64,000 nt of DNA, taken from G963667145 sp963676515 [NCBI: Candidatus Cloacimonadota bacterium] (GTDB taxonomy: Bacteria; Cloacimonadota; Cloacimonadia; G963667145). The stretch's first letter is position 1; every line of letters begins with the position of its first letter. Under the pieces are notes generated by a model, which was not told the origin of the DNA, ran no database searches, and was given only the letters and a program-made list of their open reading frames with translations. Made by a program: the position numbers and the translations under genes. Positions 38,224-47,326 of this stretch are shown one piece after another. The stretch is taken from NCBI GenBank assembly GCA_963676515.1, contig OY781061.1:1-64000 (forward strand), written 5' to 3'.

Positions 38224-40931
38224 AAAAGAAAATTTTTATCATAGATGGTAGTGCCGTGGTTTATCGTTCTCACTACGCTTTTGTGCATTCTCCCTTAACG
38301 GACGACAAGGGAAAGGTCATTAGTGCTATTTACGGTACTTTCAATATGTTTTTCAAATTTATCAAAGATTTTGATCCCAAGTATCTTGCTGTAACTTTCG
38401 ATCAAAAAGGTGGCTCTTTTCGCAATAAAGTTTTCTCTGAGTATAAAGCAAACAGACCGCCTATGCCACAAGAGTTGATAAGGCAAATTGAAATAATCCA
38501 AGAAATTTTTTGTTCTTTGGGTATTGTTAATCTGAAAAAAGAAAACTACGAAGCCGACGATGTCATTGGCTCTTTCGCTACGGAATTAAAAAAAGATAGT
38601 AATGTCGTGATAATCTCGGGCGATAAAGATTTTTACCAGCTAATCGATGAAAATATCACAATGTTCGATCCTTCCAAAAATTTGCTCATCGACAGTAACT
38701 CTGTGCAAGAAAAATTAGGCATAAAGCCTTGGCAAATGGTAGATTATCTAGCGATTGTGGGAGATAGTGCCGACAATATTCCAGGTGTAGCTGGCATTGG
38801 TAAAATAGGGGCGAAAAAACTTTTGAACCAATTTAATTCTTTGAACAATATCTACGAAAACATCTCTAGCGTTCTGCCTGCCTCTACACAGAAGAAACTT
38901 CTGGAAAGCAAAGAGAAAGCTTTCCTCTCTCAAAGATTGGCTCAAATAGTAACCAACCTAGAATTAGATTGCTCAGGTTTGGAGTTCGACAAAAGCAAGC
39001 TCGCCCAGTTAGAAACCCTTCTGGCAGAACAACAACTTTACAGTTTAGCTAAAAGGGCTAAAACTCTTTTCTTGCCTGCAAAACCTTTTAAAAAACAATC
39101 AGAAGAGATGCAGATGACATTGTTTCAAGAAGAACCTTATGAAACTGAAAAAGGGAAAGAGGAAGAATTTTTTGATTTTGATTTTGAAGTGGTCGACAAC
39201 GAAGCAAAACTACAAGTTTTGCAAAAAAAAATAGAAGATGAAAAAATAATTGTCATCGACACAGAAACAGATGGTTTAGATCCTTTGCTAAACAGATTAG
39301 TGGGCGTGAGTTTTTGCTTTTCTGACGAAAAGTGCTTTTACTTTCCTTTGCAACATCCAGAATTCGGCTGGAGCAACAAGAAACTTAAAAGATTGCTGAG
39401 GCTTCTAAAAGACAAGCTAATAATCGGACACAACTTAAAATTCGACTTTAAATTTTTACAAAAATACATTTCTCTAGATTGTTTGACCTATTTCGACACA
39501 ATGGTGGCTGCTTACCTTTTTAATCCAGGAAAAAGTAAAATTAGTTTAAGCGACTGTGTTTTTCGCGAATTTAATAAAAAGATGATCGATTATGAGGAGG
39601 TTACGCAAGGGAAAAGATTTAGCGAAGTTTTGCTACAAAAGGCTGCAAAGTACTCTTGTGAAGATGTTTTTACTACCTACAAGCTGTACGGGATTTACAA
39701 GCCAAAGCTAGAAAAAAAGAAATTGGTAAAACTTTTTAGCGAGATAGAGATGCCTTTATTGCAAAGTTTGGCACAGATTGAACTCGCAGGCGTTTTTGTA
39801 GACAAAAATATTTTGCACCTACAAGAAAAAAGCTTGCAAGATATTATTTGTCAGCTAGAGGAAAAAATATATACTTTGGCTGGTGTGGAGTTCAATCTTA
39901 ACTCGCCTAAGCAAATGCAAGAGGTACTCTACAAAAAACTAAAATTGCCTGCAAAGTCAAAAACTAAAACAGGTTTTTCCACTTCAGAGTCAGCTTTAGA
40001 AGGTTTAGTAAACGAACACAGCATTGTAAAATACATCTTGGAATTTAGGACTGCGAGCAAGCTTTTGAACACCTACATCTTGTCTTTGCCCAAGTTGATA
40101 AACCATCTCACGGGTAGGATTCACACCAATTTTAACCAAACCATTACTTCTACAGGGAGACTCTCTAGTTCTCATCCTAATATGCAAAATATCCCCATAA
40201 AATCTGATGCGGGTAAAAATATCCGCAAAGCTTTCGTGGCACAAAGCGAAGATTTTTGCATATTAGCTGCCGACTATTCACAAATGGAACTCAGAATTTT
40301 GGCTGCGTTGAGTCAAGACCCTCAACTTTTAGAAACTTTTCAGAAAGGGGAAGATGTCCATACACAGACGGCAAAAAAAATCTTTGAGGTTGATGAAGTT
40401 AGCAAATTGCAAAGAGCTTTAGCAAAAACCATCAATTTCGGAGTCGTTTACGGTATGGGTGCGAGAGCCTTGAGTCGAACAGCGGGAATTACTACGATTG
40501 AAGCTAAAGATTTTATTGAAAAATATTTCCAAAAATTCACGGTCGTTCATAGCTTTATAAAATCGCAAATAGAAAAAAGCAAACAAACTGAAATAGCTTA
40601 CACCTTTTTTGGTAGAGCTTTACCTTTGCCCGAGATAAATTCCCTCAATCAAAGGTTGCGAGCACAAGCAGAGCGGATCGCAGTGAATATGCCCATCCAG
40701 GGGACGGCAGCCGACATCATCAAACTAGCTATGATAAAGCTAAACAAGGTTCTCCCGAATGATGCACAAATTGTGCTGCAAGTTCATGATGAGCTGGTTT
40801 TTGAAGTGCCAAAAGCTAAAGTTGAATTTTTGGTGCCATTAATAAAAAAAGAGATGGAGTACATTTTTGATTGCGGGGTGAAACTTTCTGTGAATTTGAA
40901 ATATGCCGATAATTGGCTAGATGCCCACTAA
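38220..40931 (+). CDS. polA: DNA polymerase I
   Basis: A 903-residue three-domain polymerase for Okazaki-fragment processing and repair. Residues 1-290 are the 5'-3' FEN exonuclease (FIIDGSAVVYRSHYA, YEADDVIGS, SGDKDFYQL, GDSADNIPG). The 3'-5' proofreading domain is apparently active: DTETDGLD, NLKFDFKFL and YSCEDVFTTYKLY carry the DEDDy acidic residues and Tyr. The polymerase domain has ADYSQMELRILA (motif A), RALAKTINFGVVYGMG (O helix) and QVHDELVFEVP (motif C). Many bacterial PolA enzymes have lost the proofreading residues; this one retains them. Confidence 0.97.
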   Translation: MKKKIFIIDGSAVVYRSHYAFVHSPLTDDKGKVISAIYGTFNMFFKFIKDFDPKYLAVTFDQKGGSFRNKVFSEYKANRPPMPQELIRQIEIIQEIFCSLGIVNLKKENYEADDVIGSFATELKKDSNVVIISGDKDFYQLIDENITMFDPSKNLLIDSNSVQEKLGIKPWQMVDYLAIVGDSADNIPGVAGIGKIGAKKLLNQFNSLNNIYENISSVLPASTQKKLLESKEKAFLSQRLAQIVTNLELDCSGLEFDKSKLAQLETLLAEQQLYSLAKRAKTLFLPAKPFKKQSEEMQMTLFQEEPYETEKGKEEEFFDFDFEVVDNEAKLQVLQKKIEDEKIIVIDTETDGLDPLLNRLVGVSFCFSDEKCFYFPLQHPEFGWSNKKLKRLLRLLKDKLIIGHNLKFDFKFLQKYISLDCLTYFDTMVAAYLFNPGKSKISLSDCVFREFNKKMIDYEEVTQGKRFSEVLLQKAAKYSCEDVFTTYKLYGIYKPKLEKKKLVKLFSEIEMPLLQSLAQIELAGVFVDKNILHLQEKSLQDIICQLEEKIYTLAGVEFNLNSPKQMQEVLYKKLKLPAKSKTKTGFSTSESALEGLVNEHSIVKYILEFRTASKLLNTYILSLPKLINHLTGRIHTNFNQTITSTGRLSSSHPNMQNIPIKSDAGKNIRKAFVAQSEDFCILAADYSQMELRILAALSQDPQLLETFQKGEDVHTQTAKKIFEVDEVSKLQRALAKTINFGVVYGMGARALSRTAGITTIEAKDFIEKYFQKFTVVHSFIKSQIEKSKQTEIAYTFFGRALPLPEINSLNQRLRAQAERIAVNMPIQGTAADIIKLAMIKLNKVLPNDAQIVLQVHDELVFEVPKAKVEFLVPLIKKEMEYIFDCGVKLSVNLKYADNWLDAH

Positions 40932-40952
40932 AACTTTACGCTCTGTAATCTA

Positions 40953-43907
40953 ATGAAAAACAAAGTAATCTCAGCCTCAGCTGGCACAGGCAAAACTTAT
41001 CGCCTCTCTTTGGAGTATTTGGCGGCTTTGCTACAAGACAAATCTCTTTCACCTCAAGAAATACTAGTGATGACTTTTACCGTAAAAGCAACTTCAGAAA
41101 TTAAGCAAAGAATTTTGGAATATTTAGACCAAATAGCTAGCGACAAAATTTTACAAGAAAATCTGGAAGCTATCTATGGCAAAAAATTGACGAGAGAAGA
41201 TCAAAAACATCTAAAATCTAAATCTCTTTGGCTGAAAACAAATAAAGATAATTTCAAAATCTTTACTTTAGACAGTTTTATGCAAAAAACTTTTTACTCA
41301 CTAGTTGCCAAAAATTTGGATTTGGAACAGACCTCTGCAATAAAATCGCTCAGTAGCTTAAACAAAGAGACTATCTTGAATGGCATTTTCTCAAATTTTA
41401 AGTTGCAACAATTTTTTGCAGACAGTGAAAATAAAAATCTCAGCAATTTTTCTGACATCGCTGACGACTTATTGAATTTAAACCTGCAAGAGTATAAATT
41501 CAAGCAAATAGAACCAAACAAAGAAAAAGAACTCTTTCAGAAAGCTTTAGATAAATTGCGGATCTCTTTGGCGATGCTAAGTGGTGTGCCTAAAATTCCA
41601 GCAACAGCGATAATAAAGAAAGATTTTCGAGATTTTTTGGAGGCTGAACTTACAAAATCTTGCCAAGATTTTGTAGCAGAATTCTCTGAAACGCTGAAAG
41701 ACGAAAGCTTTTTTTTAAAAGCTCATCTAAAACTAAAAGACAAACTTTGGGAAGTTTCACCAATAATGAAGCGAACCAAATACTTGCCAAAAAAGCTTTT
41801 AGAATCTTTTCAAGAGAGTTACGACGAATTCCAGCTGTCCTTGAAAGATTATTTGCTAAAGACAAAAGTTTTCATCGAGCATAACCAAATTTTGGAGTTA
41901 GCAAAGGTAGCTCAAAAGCTTTATTTGAAAATATCTCATCAAGAGCTAACCTTTTATGACTTCACTAGAATTTTGCAAGAAAAGTTCCACCAGAGGGGTA
42001 AATTTTTGACTGAGCAAAATCTCTTACGGCAAGAATTTTGGCAATTTTTGGAGAGTGTGCCCAAGGTACTAATGATAGACGAATTTCAGGATACCTCAAT
42101 TATGCAGTATCAAAACTTGTTGCCGATCATCAAAATTGTAGAGGAACAAAAAGGTTCGGTGATAATTGTTGGTGATGCCAAACAGGCAATTTATGCTTGG
42201 AGAGGAGGCGAACAAGAGCTTCTTAGCCAAGTAAACAAGCAATTGCCTGAGTGCCAAAGTTTGGTGTTAGATACTTGCTACCGCAGCAGCCAAAATGTTA
42301 TAGCTTTGGTCAACAACCTTTTTTTGAAAGATTATGGGCAAACTTGGCGATATCAAAAAGTGAACTGTGCTTCTAGCGAGAAAGGGTATGTGGAGTTGGA
42401 GATTAGTAAGCCTGAGGCAAAAAAAGACAAGTTAGAGCATAAGATAAAAGATGTGGTGCTAAGCAAAATTTTACCAGCATTGAAAGATAAAGATGCCGAT
42501 TTATCCAAAATGGCGATCATCGCCCGAAAAAATAACGAGTTAACTTTTTTTTCTCGCTTTTTGGAAGAGAACGGTGTTGCCACCTATCAAAAAAGAAGCG
42601 ATTCTCTATTGGTGCATAGAGCTATAAACCCTTTTTACTTGTATCTGAATTTCTTAGCTTATAAAGACTTGCACTCCTTATTTTTATTTTTGAAAGGAGC
42701 TCCTTTATTTTTATCTGGCAAAGAAATAGACGCTATTTTAAAAAGTAAAGAGAAGATTCAGACTTTTAGATTACAAAAAAGCAAAAATCTTTTTACTGAC
42801 TTTATGAAAAAATTCAATATTTTGAGCTTTTTCAATTCACCAGATGACTTGAAAAATATCGCCGCTTTTGAGCATATTTTAAGTAACCTTAATCAAGATA
42901 TAATAGAAATGGTAGAGTTCTTGCACGAAAACAAAAACAATCTAGACCAAGTGGCAGACAATTCCAAACAGGCTATTAACCTCTTGACCATCCATTCATG
43001 TAAAGGTTTAGAGTTCGAGACAGTTTTTTACTTTTTGGATTGTGCTAACAAAAAAATCAACTCACCAGGCATAAAAAAAAATGTGCAATATAACCCTGAT
43101 TTTGATAAGGTAGAAGAAAGTTTGCTTACTTTTCATTACCCAAAACTAAGCAACGATTTATTCCCAAATATCTCTGCAAAAGAAAAAGCAGAGATATTGA
43201 ACCTCGCTTATGTAGCGCTCACTAGAGCAAAAAGCAACCTTTACATTTTTGCCAATCTGGATTTAAACAAAATTGATGATCACAAAAAAAAGTTAAACTC
43301 TTGGGAAAGTTTGGTAGCGAATATGCGAGATTGCTTTATGGAAAGCGAGATAGACGAAAATGATAAGGAGTACTTTTCTGCTCACAAAGGCGATGCTAAA
43401 TTTTGTAAAATCTCTGCGACTGAAAAGTTTTCGTCGTATATATGGCAAAAAGAGATTTGGCGAAAACAAAAAGTTTTCCAGCCAGTGAAAGTAACTAAAA
43501 TAAACAAGCAAAATGCACTTTTTGGTGAAGTAGTACATTATTATCTAAGCTATATCAAATGGAACAATGCAGCTGAAAGAAAGATGGCTCAAAAAATGAC
43601 TCTAGCCAAATTTGGCAGGAAATGGAAATTTATCTTTGCCAAATTAGACAAGTTTCTTTTAGCTAACTCGTGGCTTTACGACGAAAAAAAATGGCAAATA
43701 ATATTGTGTGAATATCCTATAATACATCACGATAGGGAGTACAGGCTAGACAGAGTAATGGTTTGCCCTGACAAAAAAAGTGCCACTATAGTTGACTTCA
43801 AGACGGGTAAAATAGAAGACCCAGGGCAACTAAACACCTATAAAGAGCTTTTCCAAAAATCGAGCAATATTTCTAATATTGAAACTGTTTTTTTGCAAAT
43901 CAAGTAA
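40953..43907 (+). CDS. UvrD/RecB-like helicase with PD-(D/E)XK nuclease (AddA-like)
   Basis: A 984-residue superfamily-1 helicase-nuclease. Walker A SASAGTGKTYRL is at residues 7-18, VMTFTVKATSEIKQRI follows, motif II MIDEFQDTSIMQ near 373, GDAKQAIYAWRGGEQELL (motif III), DTCYRSSQNVI (IV), LLTIHSCKGLEFETVF (V) and NLAYVALTRAKSNLYIF (VI). The C terminus has the RecB-family nuclease pattern: FGEVVHYYLSY, EYPI, YRLDRVMV and IVDFKTGK. It should process double-strand breaks with an AddB partner, which is not in the window. It starts 21 bp after polA. Confidence 0.88.
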   Translation: MKNKVISASAGTGKTYRLSLEYLAALLQDKSLSPQEILVMTFTVKATSEIKQRILEYLDQIASDKILQENLEAIYGKKLTREDQKHLKSKSLWLKTNKDNFKIFTLDSFMQKTFYSLVAKNLDLEQTSAIKSLSSLNKETILNGIFSNFKLQQFFADSENKNLSNFSDIADDLLNLNLQEYKFKQIEPNKEKELFQKALDKLRISLAMLSGVPKIPATAIIKKDFRDFLEAELTKSCQDFVAEFSETLKDESFFLKAHLKLKDKLWEVSPIMKRTKYLPKKLLESFQESYDEFQLSLKDYLLKTKVFIEHNQILELAKVAQKLYLKISHQELTFYDFTRILQEKFHQRGKFLTEQNLLRQEFWQFLESVPKVLMIDEFQDTSIMQYQNLLPIIKIVEEQKGSVIIVGDAKQAIYAWRGGEQELLSQVNKQLPECQSLVLDTCYRSSQNVIALVNNLFLKDYGQTWRYQKVNCASSEKGYVELEISKPEAKKDKLEHKIKDVVLSKILPALKDKDADLSKMAIIARKNNELTFFSRFLEENGVATYQKRSDSLLVHRAINPFYLYLNFLAYKDLHSLFLFLKGAPLFLSGKEIDAILKSKEKIQTFRLQKSKNLFTDFMKKFNILSFFNSPDDLKNIAAFEHILSNLNQDIIEMVEFLHENKNNLDQVADNSKQAINLLTIHSCKGLEFETVFYFLDCANKKINSPGIKKNVQYNPDFDKVEESLLTFHYPKLSNDLFPNISAKEKAEILNLAYVALTRAKSNLYIFANLDLNKIDDHKKKLNSWESLVANMRDCFMESEIDENDKEYFSAHKGDAKFCKISATEKFSSYIWQKEIWRKQKVFQPVKVTKINKQNALFGEVVHYYLSYIKWNNAAERKMAQKMTLAKFGRKWKFIFAKLDKFLLANSWLYDEKKWQIILCEYPIIHHDREYRLDRVMVCPDKKSATIVDFKTGKIEDPGQLNTYKELFQKSSNISNIETVFLQIK

Positions 43908-43911
43908 TTTT

Positions 43912-44523
43912 TTAGACCAATATTGACATGATTAACTTGATAGGCGGATAAATAACATACCGCAAAATATTGATATCAAAGAGGTATTCAATTCCAAAGA
44001 TTATCAGCAAGAAAATCATCCCTTTTTCTTCGTTGAGGGTGAATTTGGCAAAAGCAGAATCGGAGAGGAAGCCTCCCAAAATTTTGCTTCCATCCAAAGG
44101 GGGCAAAGGGATTAGATTAAAAATACCGAGTCCAACATTGAGCTGAATGCCGATATAAACAAAAAGCAAAAGGTTGTTATTTAAATTGCTAACTGCTAAA
44201 GAAAATCTTAGCTTATTAAAAAGAAAAGCCAAAAGTGCCGCTAAAAAAAAATTCATCAAAGGTCCCGCTGCTGCAGTAATAGCCATGTCTCTTTTTATAT
44301 TTTTAAAGTTGTGCGGATTAATAGGCACAGGTTTCGCCCAACCAAAACCAACATAAAAAAGCAAGAAAGCTCCTATTATGCTAATATGTTTCAGAGGATT
44401 GAGAGTTAACCGACCAGCTTTTTTAGCTGTGTCGTCGCCCAGCAGATAGGCTGTATAGCCATGAGCTATTTCGTGTAAAGGGATGAATAGCATTATCCCC
44501 AAAAGTTTTATTAATATTTCCAT
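43912..44523 (-). CDS. Site-2 protease family (M50) membrane protein
   Basis: A 203-residue compact intramembrane metalloprotease without a PDZ domain. HEIAHG (residues about 17-22) supplies two zinc ligands and NLIPLPPLDGSKIL the Asp ligand; DMAITAAAGPLMNFFLAALLA is the conserved second core segment. This is the minimal S2P/YwhC-like type; substrates are unknown. Its start codon at 44521-44523 is only 10 bp from an IS256-family element, and the AGGTAAAAAG before the ATG is part of the target duplication, so its former promoter now lies on the far side of the insertion. Convergent with the helicase gene. Confidence 0.93.
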   Translation of the reverse strand: MEILIKLLGIMLFIPLHEIAHGYTAYLLGDDTAKKAGRLTLNPLKHISIIGAFLLFYVGFGWAKPVPINPHNFKNIKRDMAITAAAGPLMNFFLAALLAFLFNKLRFSLAVSNLNNNLLLFVYIGIQLNVGLGIFNLIPLPPLDGSKILGGFLSDSAFAKFTLNEEKGMIFLLIIFGIEYLFDINILRYVIYPPIKLIMSILV

Positions 44524-44525
44524 CT

Positions 44526-44533
44526 TTTTACCT
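44526..44533. repeat. Target-site duplication, left copy
   Basis: TTTTACCT immediately left of the IS element; the identical 8 bp stand at 45880-45887 on the right. Eight to nine bp is the normal duplication length for IS256-family elements. Confidence 0.88.
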
Positions 44534-44560
44534 AGTCAAGTCCCATTTGTGGTGTAAATT
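44534..44560. repeat. IS256 element terminal inverted repeat, left
   Basis: Lies downstream of the transposase stop. Reads AGTCAAGTCCCATTTG then TGGTGTAAATT; matches the reverse complement of 45853-45879 at 19 of 27 positions. Confidence 0.85.
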
Positions 44561-44581
44561 CTCTCATGCTCTAAATTATTA

Positions 44582-45790
44582 CTAAAAATTCTCTGCTATC
44601 TTCAATTTAATAAGCAGGTTCTGTTTTTTTTCTTTTTCGACATTTAGATAGATTTTACCTTCAGTCCAATCCTCATTTTGTTGAATCAAAATTGCCCCAA
44701 TCAAAAGATTGCAGCTCGCTTGATTTGGAAAAATTCTAATGCTTTTTTCCCTTCTTCTAATCTCTTCATTTAGCCTTTCAATCGGATTCGTACTTTTAAT
44801 TTTTGACCAATGTTTCCCCGATAAACTTATAAAATTGCTCACCTCTGGCAAACTTTCTTCAAGCCAATCAAACAACTGCATTTTCCCTTTAGATTCTACA
44901 GCCTCTAACAGCTTTTCTTTATGATATTTAAACTCTTCCAGTGTGGTTGATTTAACAAAGTTGCTACTCAAAGGAACCAGCCAAGACAAATCTTTTTTGG
45001 AGACTTTATCCAAAAGATTTCTTTGCCAATGAACTATGCACCTTTGTTGAGTTTGGCAAGGGAAACACTCATTTAAAGCAGCCTTGAGTCCATCGTGATC
45101 ATCCCTTATCCAAAGCTCTGTTTCTTTCAGTCCTCTGTTTTTTAAATTCATAAAAAACTCTTTCCAAGTGGTTTTAGCCTCTCTATTTCCCATTACAAAT
45201 CCCAAAATTTCTCGTCTACCATCTTCCCTTAACCCTATCGCAGTCATAATCGTTTGTGGCTTTACTTGCCCATCTTCACGCACTTTGCTATGGATAGCAT
45301 CAACCCAAATATAAATATATTTTGAAAGCAATTTGCGAGATTTCCATTTATTTACCTCGTGTTGAATTGGCTGGATATAGCGACTAACCGTACTTTTATC
45401 AAGATTTTTAATACCCATTTTTTCAAACAATCTATGCATTTTCCTAGTTGAGACTCCATTAATATAAGCGTTCTGAATGGTACTTATCATCGCTCTATCG
45501 ACCCTTTGATATCTTTCCATAACGGAAGATGTAAACGAACCACTCCTAACTTTCGGAAAATCAATCTCCAGATTACCAATACTTGTTTTAAGTCCCCTTT
45601 TTCTAGTGCCACTTCTATAAGTCGTTCTCGCCTCGTTTCTTTCATATTTTTTAGCATTCAAATGCCGATCTAATTCTGCCTGAACGGTTTGATTTACAGC
45701 TATTTTTAATAATTCTGCTAAATTATTCCCCGTTTCTTGCTTGACAAGTTGGGTAAGCTCTTTCAATTTATTATTGCTTGTTTTGGTCAT
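44582..45790 (-). CDS. IS256-family (mutator-type) transposase
   Basis: A 402-residue DDE transposase, intact. Catalytic residues: Asp164 in YIWVDAIHSKV, Asp230 in IRDDHDGLKAAL, Glu338 in STNPIERLNEEIRRR; the family C-X2-H insertion is CIVHWQRN (251-254). The N-terminal half carries the usual helix-turn-helix/SFTSSVMERYQR region. It is on the same strand as the S2P gene, so read-through could transcribe that gene. Confidence 0.96.
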   Translation of the reverse strand: MTKTSNNKLKELTQLVKQETGNNLAELLKIAVNQTVQAELDRHLNAKKYERNEARTTYRSGTRKRGLKTSIGNLEIDFPKVRSGSFTSSVMERYQRVDRAMISTIQNAYINGVSTRKMHRLFEKMGIKNLDKSTVSRYIQPIQHEVNKWKSRKLLSKYIYIWVDAIHSKVREDGQVKPQTIMTAIGLREDGRREILGFVMGNREAKTTWKEFFMNLKNRGLKETELWIRDDHDGLKAALNECFPCQTQQRCIVHWQRNLLDKVSKKDLSWLVPLSSNFVKSTTLEEFKYHKEKLLEAVESKGKMQLFDWLEESLPEVSNFISLSGKHWSKIKSTNPIERLNEEIRRREKSIRIFPNQASCNLLIGAILIQQNEDWTEGKIYLNVEKEKKQNLLIKLKIAENF

Positions 45791-45852
45791 TTTTGTCTCC
45801 TTGTTCTTTTTATTTAGAACATAAGAACGAAAGTGACCATTTTCATTTTCTA

Positions 45853-45879
45853 AATTTACACCAACTTTGAGACGTTACC
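45853..45879. repeat. IS256 element terminal inverted repeat, right
   Basis: Transposase promoter side; AATTTACACCA then ACTTTGAGACGTTACC. Followed directly by the duplicated TTTTACCT. Confidence 0.85.
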
Positions 45880-45887
45880 TTTTACCT
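45880..45887. repeat. Target-site duplication, right copy
   Basis: TTTTACCT, identical to 44526-44533. Confidence 0.88.
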
Positions 45888-46094
45888 AAAAAAACACCTT
45901 TTAAATGTCAAGATAACTAAGCATAAAATGTGTCAATATTTCTAAAAATTTTTAGAGCATTTTAAACCAAATTTAAAGTTTGACAAAAAATGATGTCAAA
46001 AAATTGTTTTCACGATGAAGTTTTCTTTTTTACTATAAACTTTTATTTTATCAGTTAGATTTTAAACGCTTTTTATTATAAGGAGTTTGACCAG
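45888..46094. promoter_or_regulatory. Promoter region between the IS element and the GcvH-like gene
   Basis: Minus-strand TTGACA boxes occur at 45908-45913 and 45933-45938; they point toward the insertion and probably once drove the S2P gene. At 45979-46000 TTTGACA and TGTCAAA are inverted, 8 nt apart, repeating the arrangement seen at 10390-10413. AAGGAG at 46080-46085 is the ribosome site for the 46095 gene. Confidence 0.5.
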
Positions 46095-46478
46095 ATGGAA
46101 GTCAAAGAAGACCTTTTTTACACAGAGAATCACCATTGGTTAAAAGTTTTTAGCAACGATGTTGTTTATCTTGGCTTAACCGAATATATTCAAGAAAAAT
46201 ATGGCAAAATTGGCTTCGTCGAGTTGCCCAAAATTGGTTATGAGTTCGAAAAAGGCGAAGTTTGTGGCTATATCGGCACAAGAGATGGTTTAAAGCCTAT
46301 CATCTCTCCTGTTAGCGGTATTATCGAGCGAATAAACGAAGACTTGGACAACGAGCCAGAGCTTATTAACTCTTCTCCGTACGAAAACGGTTGGCTTTTC
46401 CGTTACAAAGTTGACAACCCCAGCGAGTTTGACTATTTTTTCAAGAGTGACGATTATTGGTTAATGATCAAAGAATGA
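46095..46478 (+). CDS. GcvH-like protein lacking the lipoyl-lysine
   Basis: A 127-residue protein with the fold of glycine-cleavage H protein: FYTENHHWLKV, VYLGLTEYIQEKYGKIGFVELPKIG, then EFEKGEVCGYIGTRD and PVSGIIERINEDLDNEPELIN, SSPYENGWLFRYK. A gapless alignment to E. coli GcvH puts Asp64 where the lipoylated Lys of ESVKA should be; the nearest Lys is residue 67. The conserved Glu-Ser before it is Gly-Thr. It is therefore unlikely to be a normal H protein, although the rest of the domain is well preserved. No gcvT or gcvP is nearby. It heads a long operon and overlaps gmk. Confidence 0.82.
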   Translation: MEVKEDLFYTENHHWLKVFSNDVVYLGLTEYIQEKYGKIGFVELPKIGYEFEKGEVCGYIGTRDGLKPIISPVSGIIERINEDLDNEPELINSSPYENGWLFRYKVDNPSEFDYFFKSDDYWLMIKE

Positions 46479-47074
46479 AAAAAAAAAGATGCTTGATAAT
46501 ATTGGCAGCACCCTCTGGAGCTGGGAAAAGTACAATTTGTAAAAAACTTCTCCAAAATAAAAAAGATATTGAATTTTCAGTATCTTACACTACCAGAAAA
46601 CCTCGTAAAGGTGAGGTAGACGGCAGAGATTATTTCTTTATTAGCCAAGAAAAGTTCGCGCAAAAAATAAAATCTTGCGATTTTTTAGAGTACGCTAAAG
46701 TTCATACAGATTTCTATGGGACGGATAAAAATTATGTCTTGTCGAGACTACAAGCAGGTAAACATATCTTGTTGGACATCGATGTTCAGGGAGCTAGCCA
46801 AATAAAAAAAGATACTAACCTAAACTCTTTTTCTATTTTTGTAATGGCACCTTCGATCAGAATTTTATTGGAGAGAATATACGAAAGAGGTCAAAATTCT
46901 CCGGAAGATATTGCTATTCGCAAGCAAAGTATGATAGAAGAGTTAAAAAGAGTGAAAGAGTTTGACTATTTGGTAATCAACGATGAGCTGGACAAAGCGG
47001 TAACACAAATTAATCAAATTGTTGATGCCGAAGAAAATAAAACTAAAAATTTAGAAAACATTTGTTTTGAATAA
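46475..47074 (+). CDS. gmk: Guanylate kinase
   Basis: A 199-residue nucleotide kinase converting GMP to GDP. Walker A AAPSGAGKST at residues 10-19, SVSYTTRKPRKGEVDGRDYFF (GMP-binding), FLEYAKVHTDFYGT, DIDVQGASQIK and the lid region. ATG 46475 is chosen because it gives the family N terminus and overlaps the preceding stop; frames further up are tails of the GcvH-like gene. The rpoZ-like gene follows, a very common pairing. Confidence 0.96.
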   Translation: MKKKRCLIILAAPSGAGKSTICKKLLQNKKDIEFSVSYTTRKPRKGEVDGRDYFFISQEKFAQKIKSCDFLEYAKVHTDFYGTDKNYVLSRLQAGKHILLDIDVQGASQIKKDTNLNSFSIFVMAPSIRILLERIYERGQNSPEDIAIRKQSMIEELKRVKEFDYLVINDELDKAVTQINQIVDAEENKTKNLENICFE

Positions 47075-47092
47075 AAATTTAAAGAGGTTTTT

Positions 47093-47326
47093 ATGTTAGA
47101 TAAGAAAGTTGACCAAATATTGGAGTCGCTAAACAAAGATTATCTTTTTTTGATAGCTGCAGAGAAAGAGGCACAAAGACTAAGAAAATTACCTAATGTT
47201 ATAAAAGAGCAGTTCAAAAAGCACCTTTCTCAAGAAGCTATTGAGCATGTGGCACAAAACAACATTCCAGAATACACCATCGAAGATATTGAAGACGAGA
47301 CTGAGGAAGTAGTTGAATCCCAATAA
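47093..47326 (+). CDS. rpoZ: RNA polymerase omega subunit-like protein
   Basis: A 77-residue protein between gmk and udg, where rpoZ is usually found. The central KDYLFLIAAEKEAQRLRKL resembles the conserved omega helix (usually ...L...AAKRARQL). The tail is acidic (EYTIEDIEDETEEVVESQ). Similarity is limited, so the call rests on position, size and this motif. Omega binds beta' and aids polymerase assembly. AGAGG precedes ATG; the next gene overlaps its end by 14 bp. Confidence 0.7.
   Translation: MLDKKVDQILESLNKDYLFLIAAEKEAQRLRKLPNVIKEQFKKHLSQEAIEHVAQNNIPEYTIEDIEDETEEVVESQ

Larger units (their letters stand above)
44534..45879 (-). mobile_element. Complete IS256-family insertion sequence (1346 bp)
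   Basis: Bounded by 27-bp imperfect inverted repeats (44534-44560 and 45853-45879, 19 of 27 matching, inner TGGTGTAAATT identical) and flanked by the 8-bp duplication TTTTACCT. It contains one intact transposase gene reading leftward. Intact ends, target duplication and open frame indicate a recent and possibly active insertion. Removing the element and one duplication restores a continuous S2P leader (TTTTTTTAGGTAAAAAGATG). Confidence 0.93.

Noticed and set aside
44534-45879. IS element as part of a larger composite transposon or prophage
   Set aside because: Only a single element with its own duplication is seen; the neighbours are ordinary chromosomal genes and no second copy is in the window.
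46457-46474. Gmk start at an upstream ATG
   Set aside because: The extra residues are inside the GcvH-like gene and absent from guanylate kinases; ATG 46475 gives the family N terminus.
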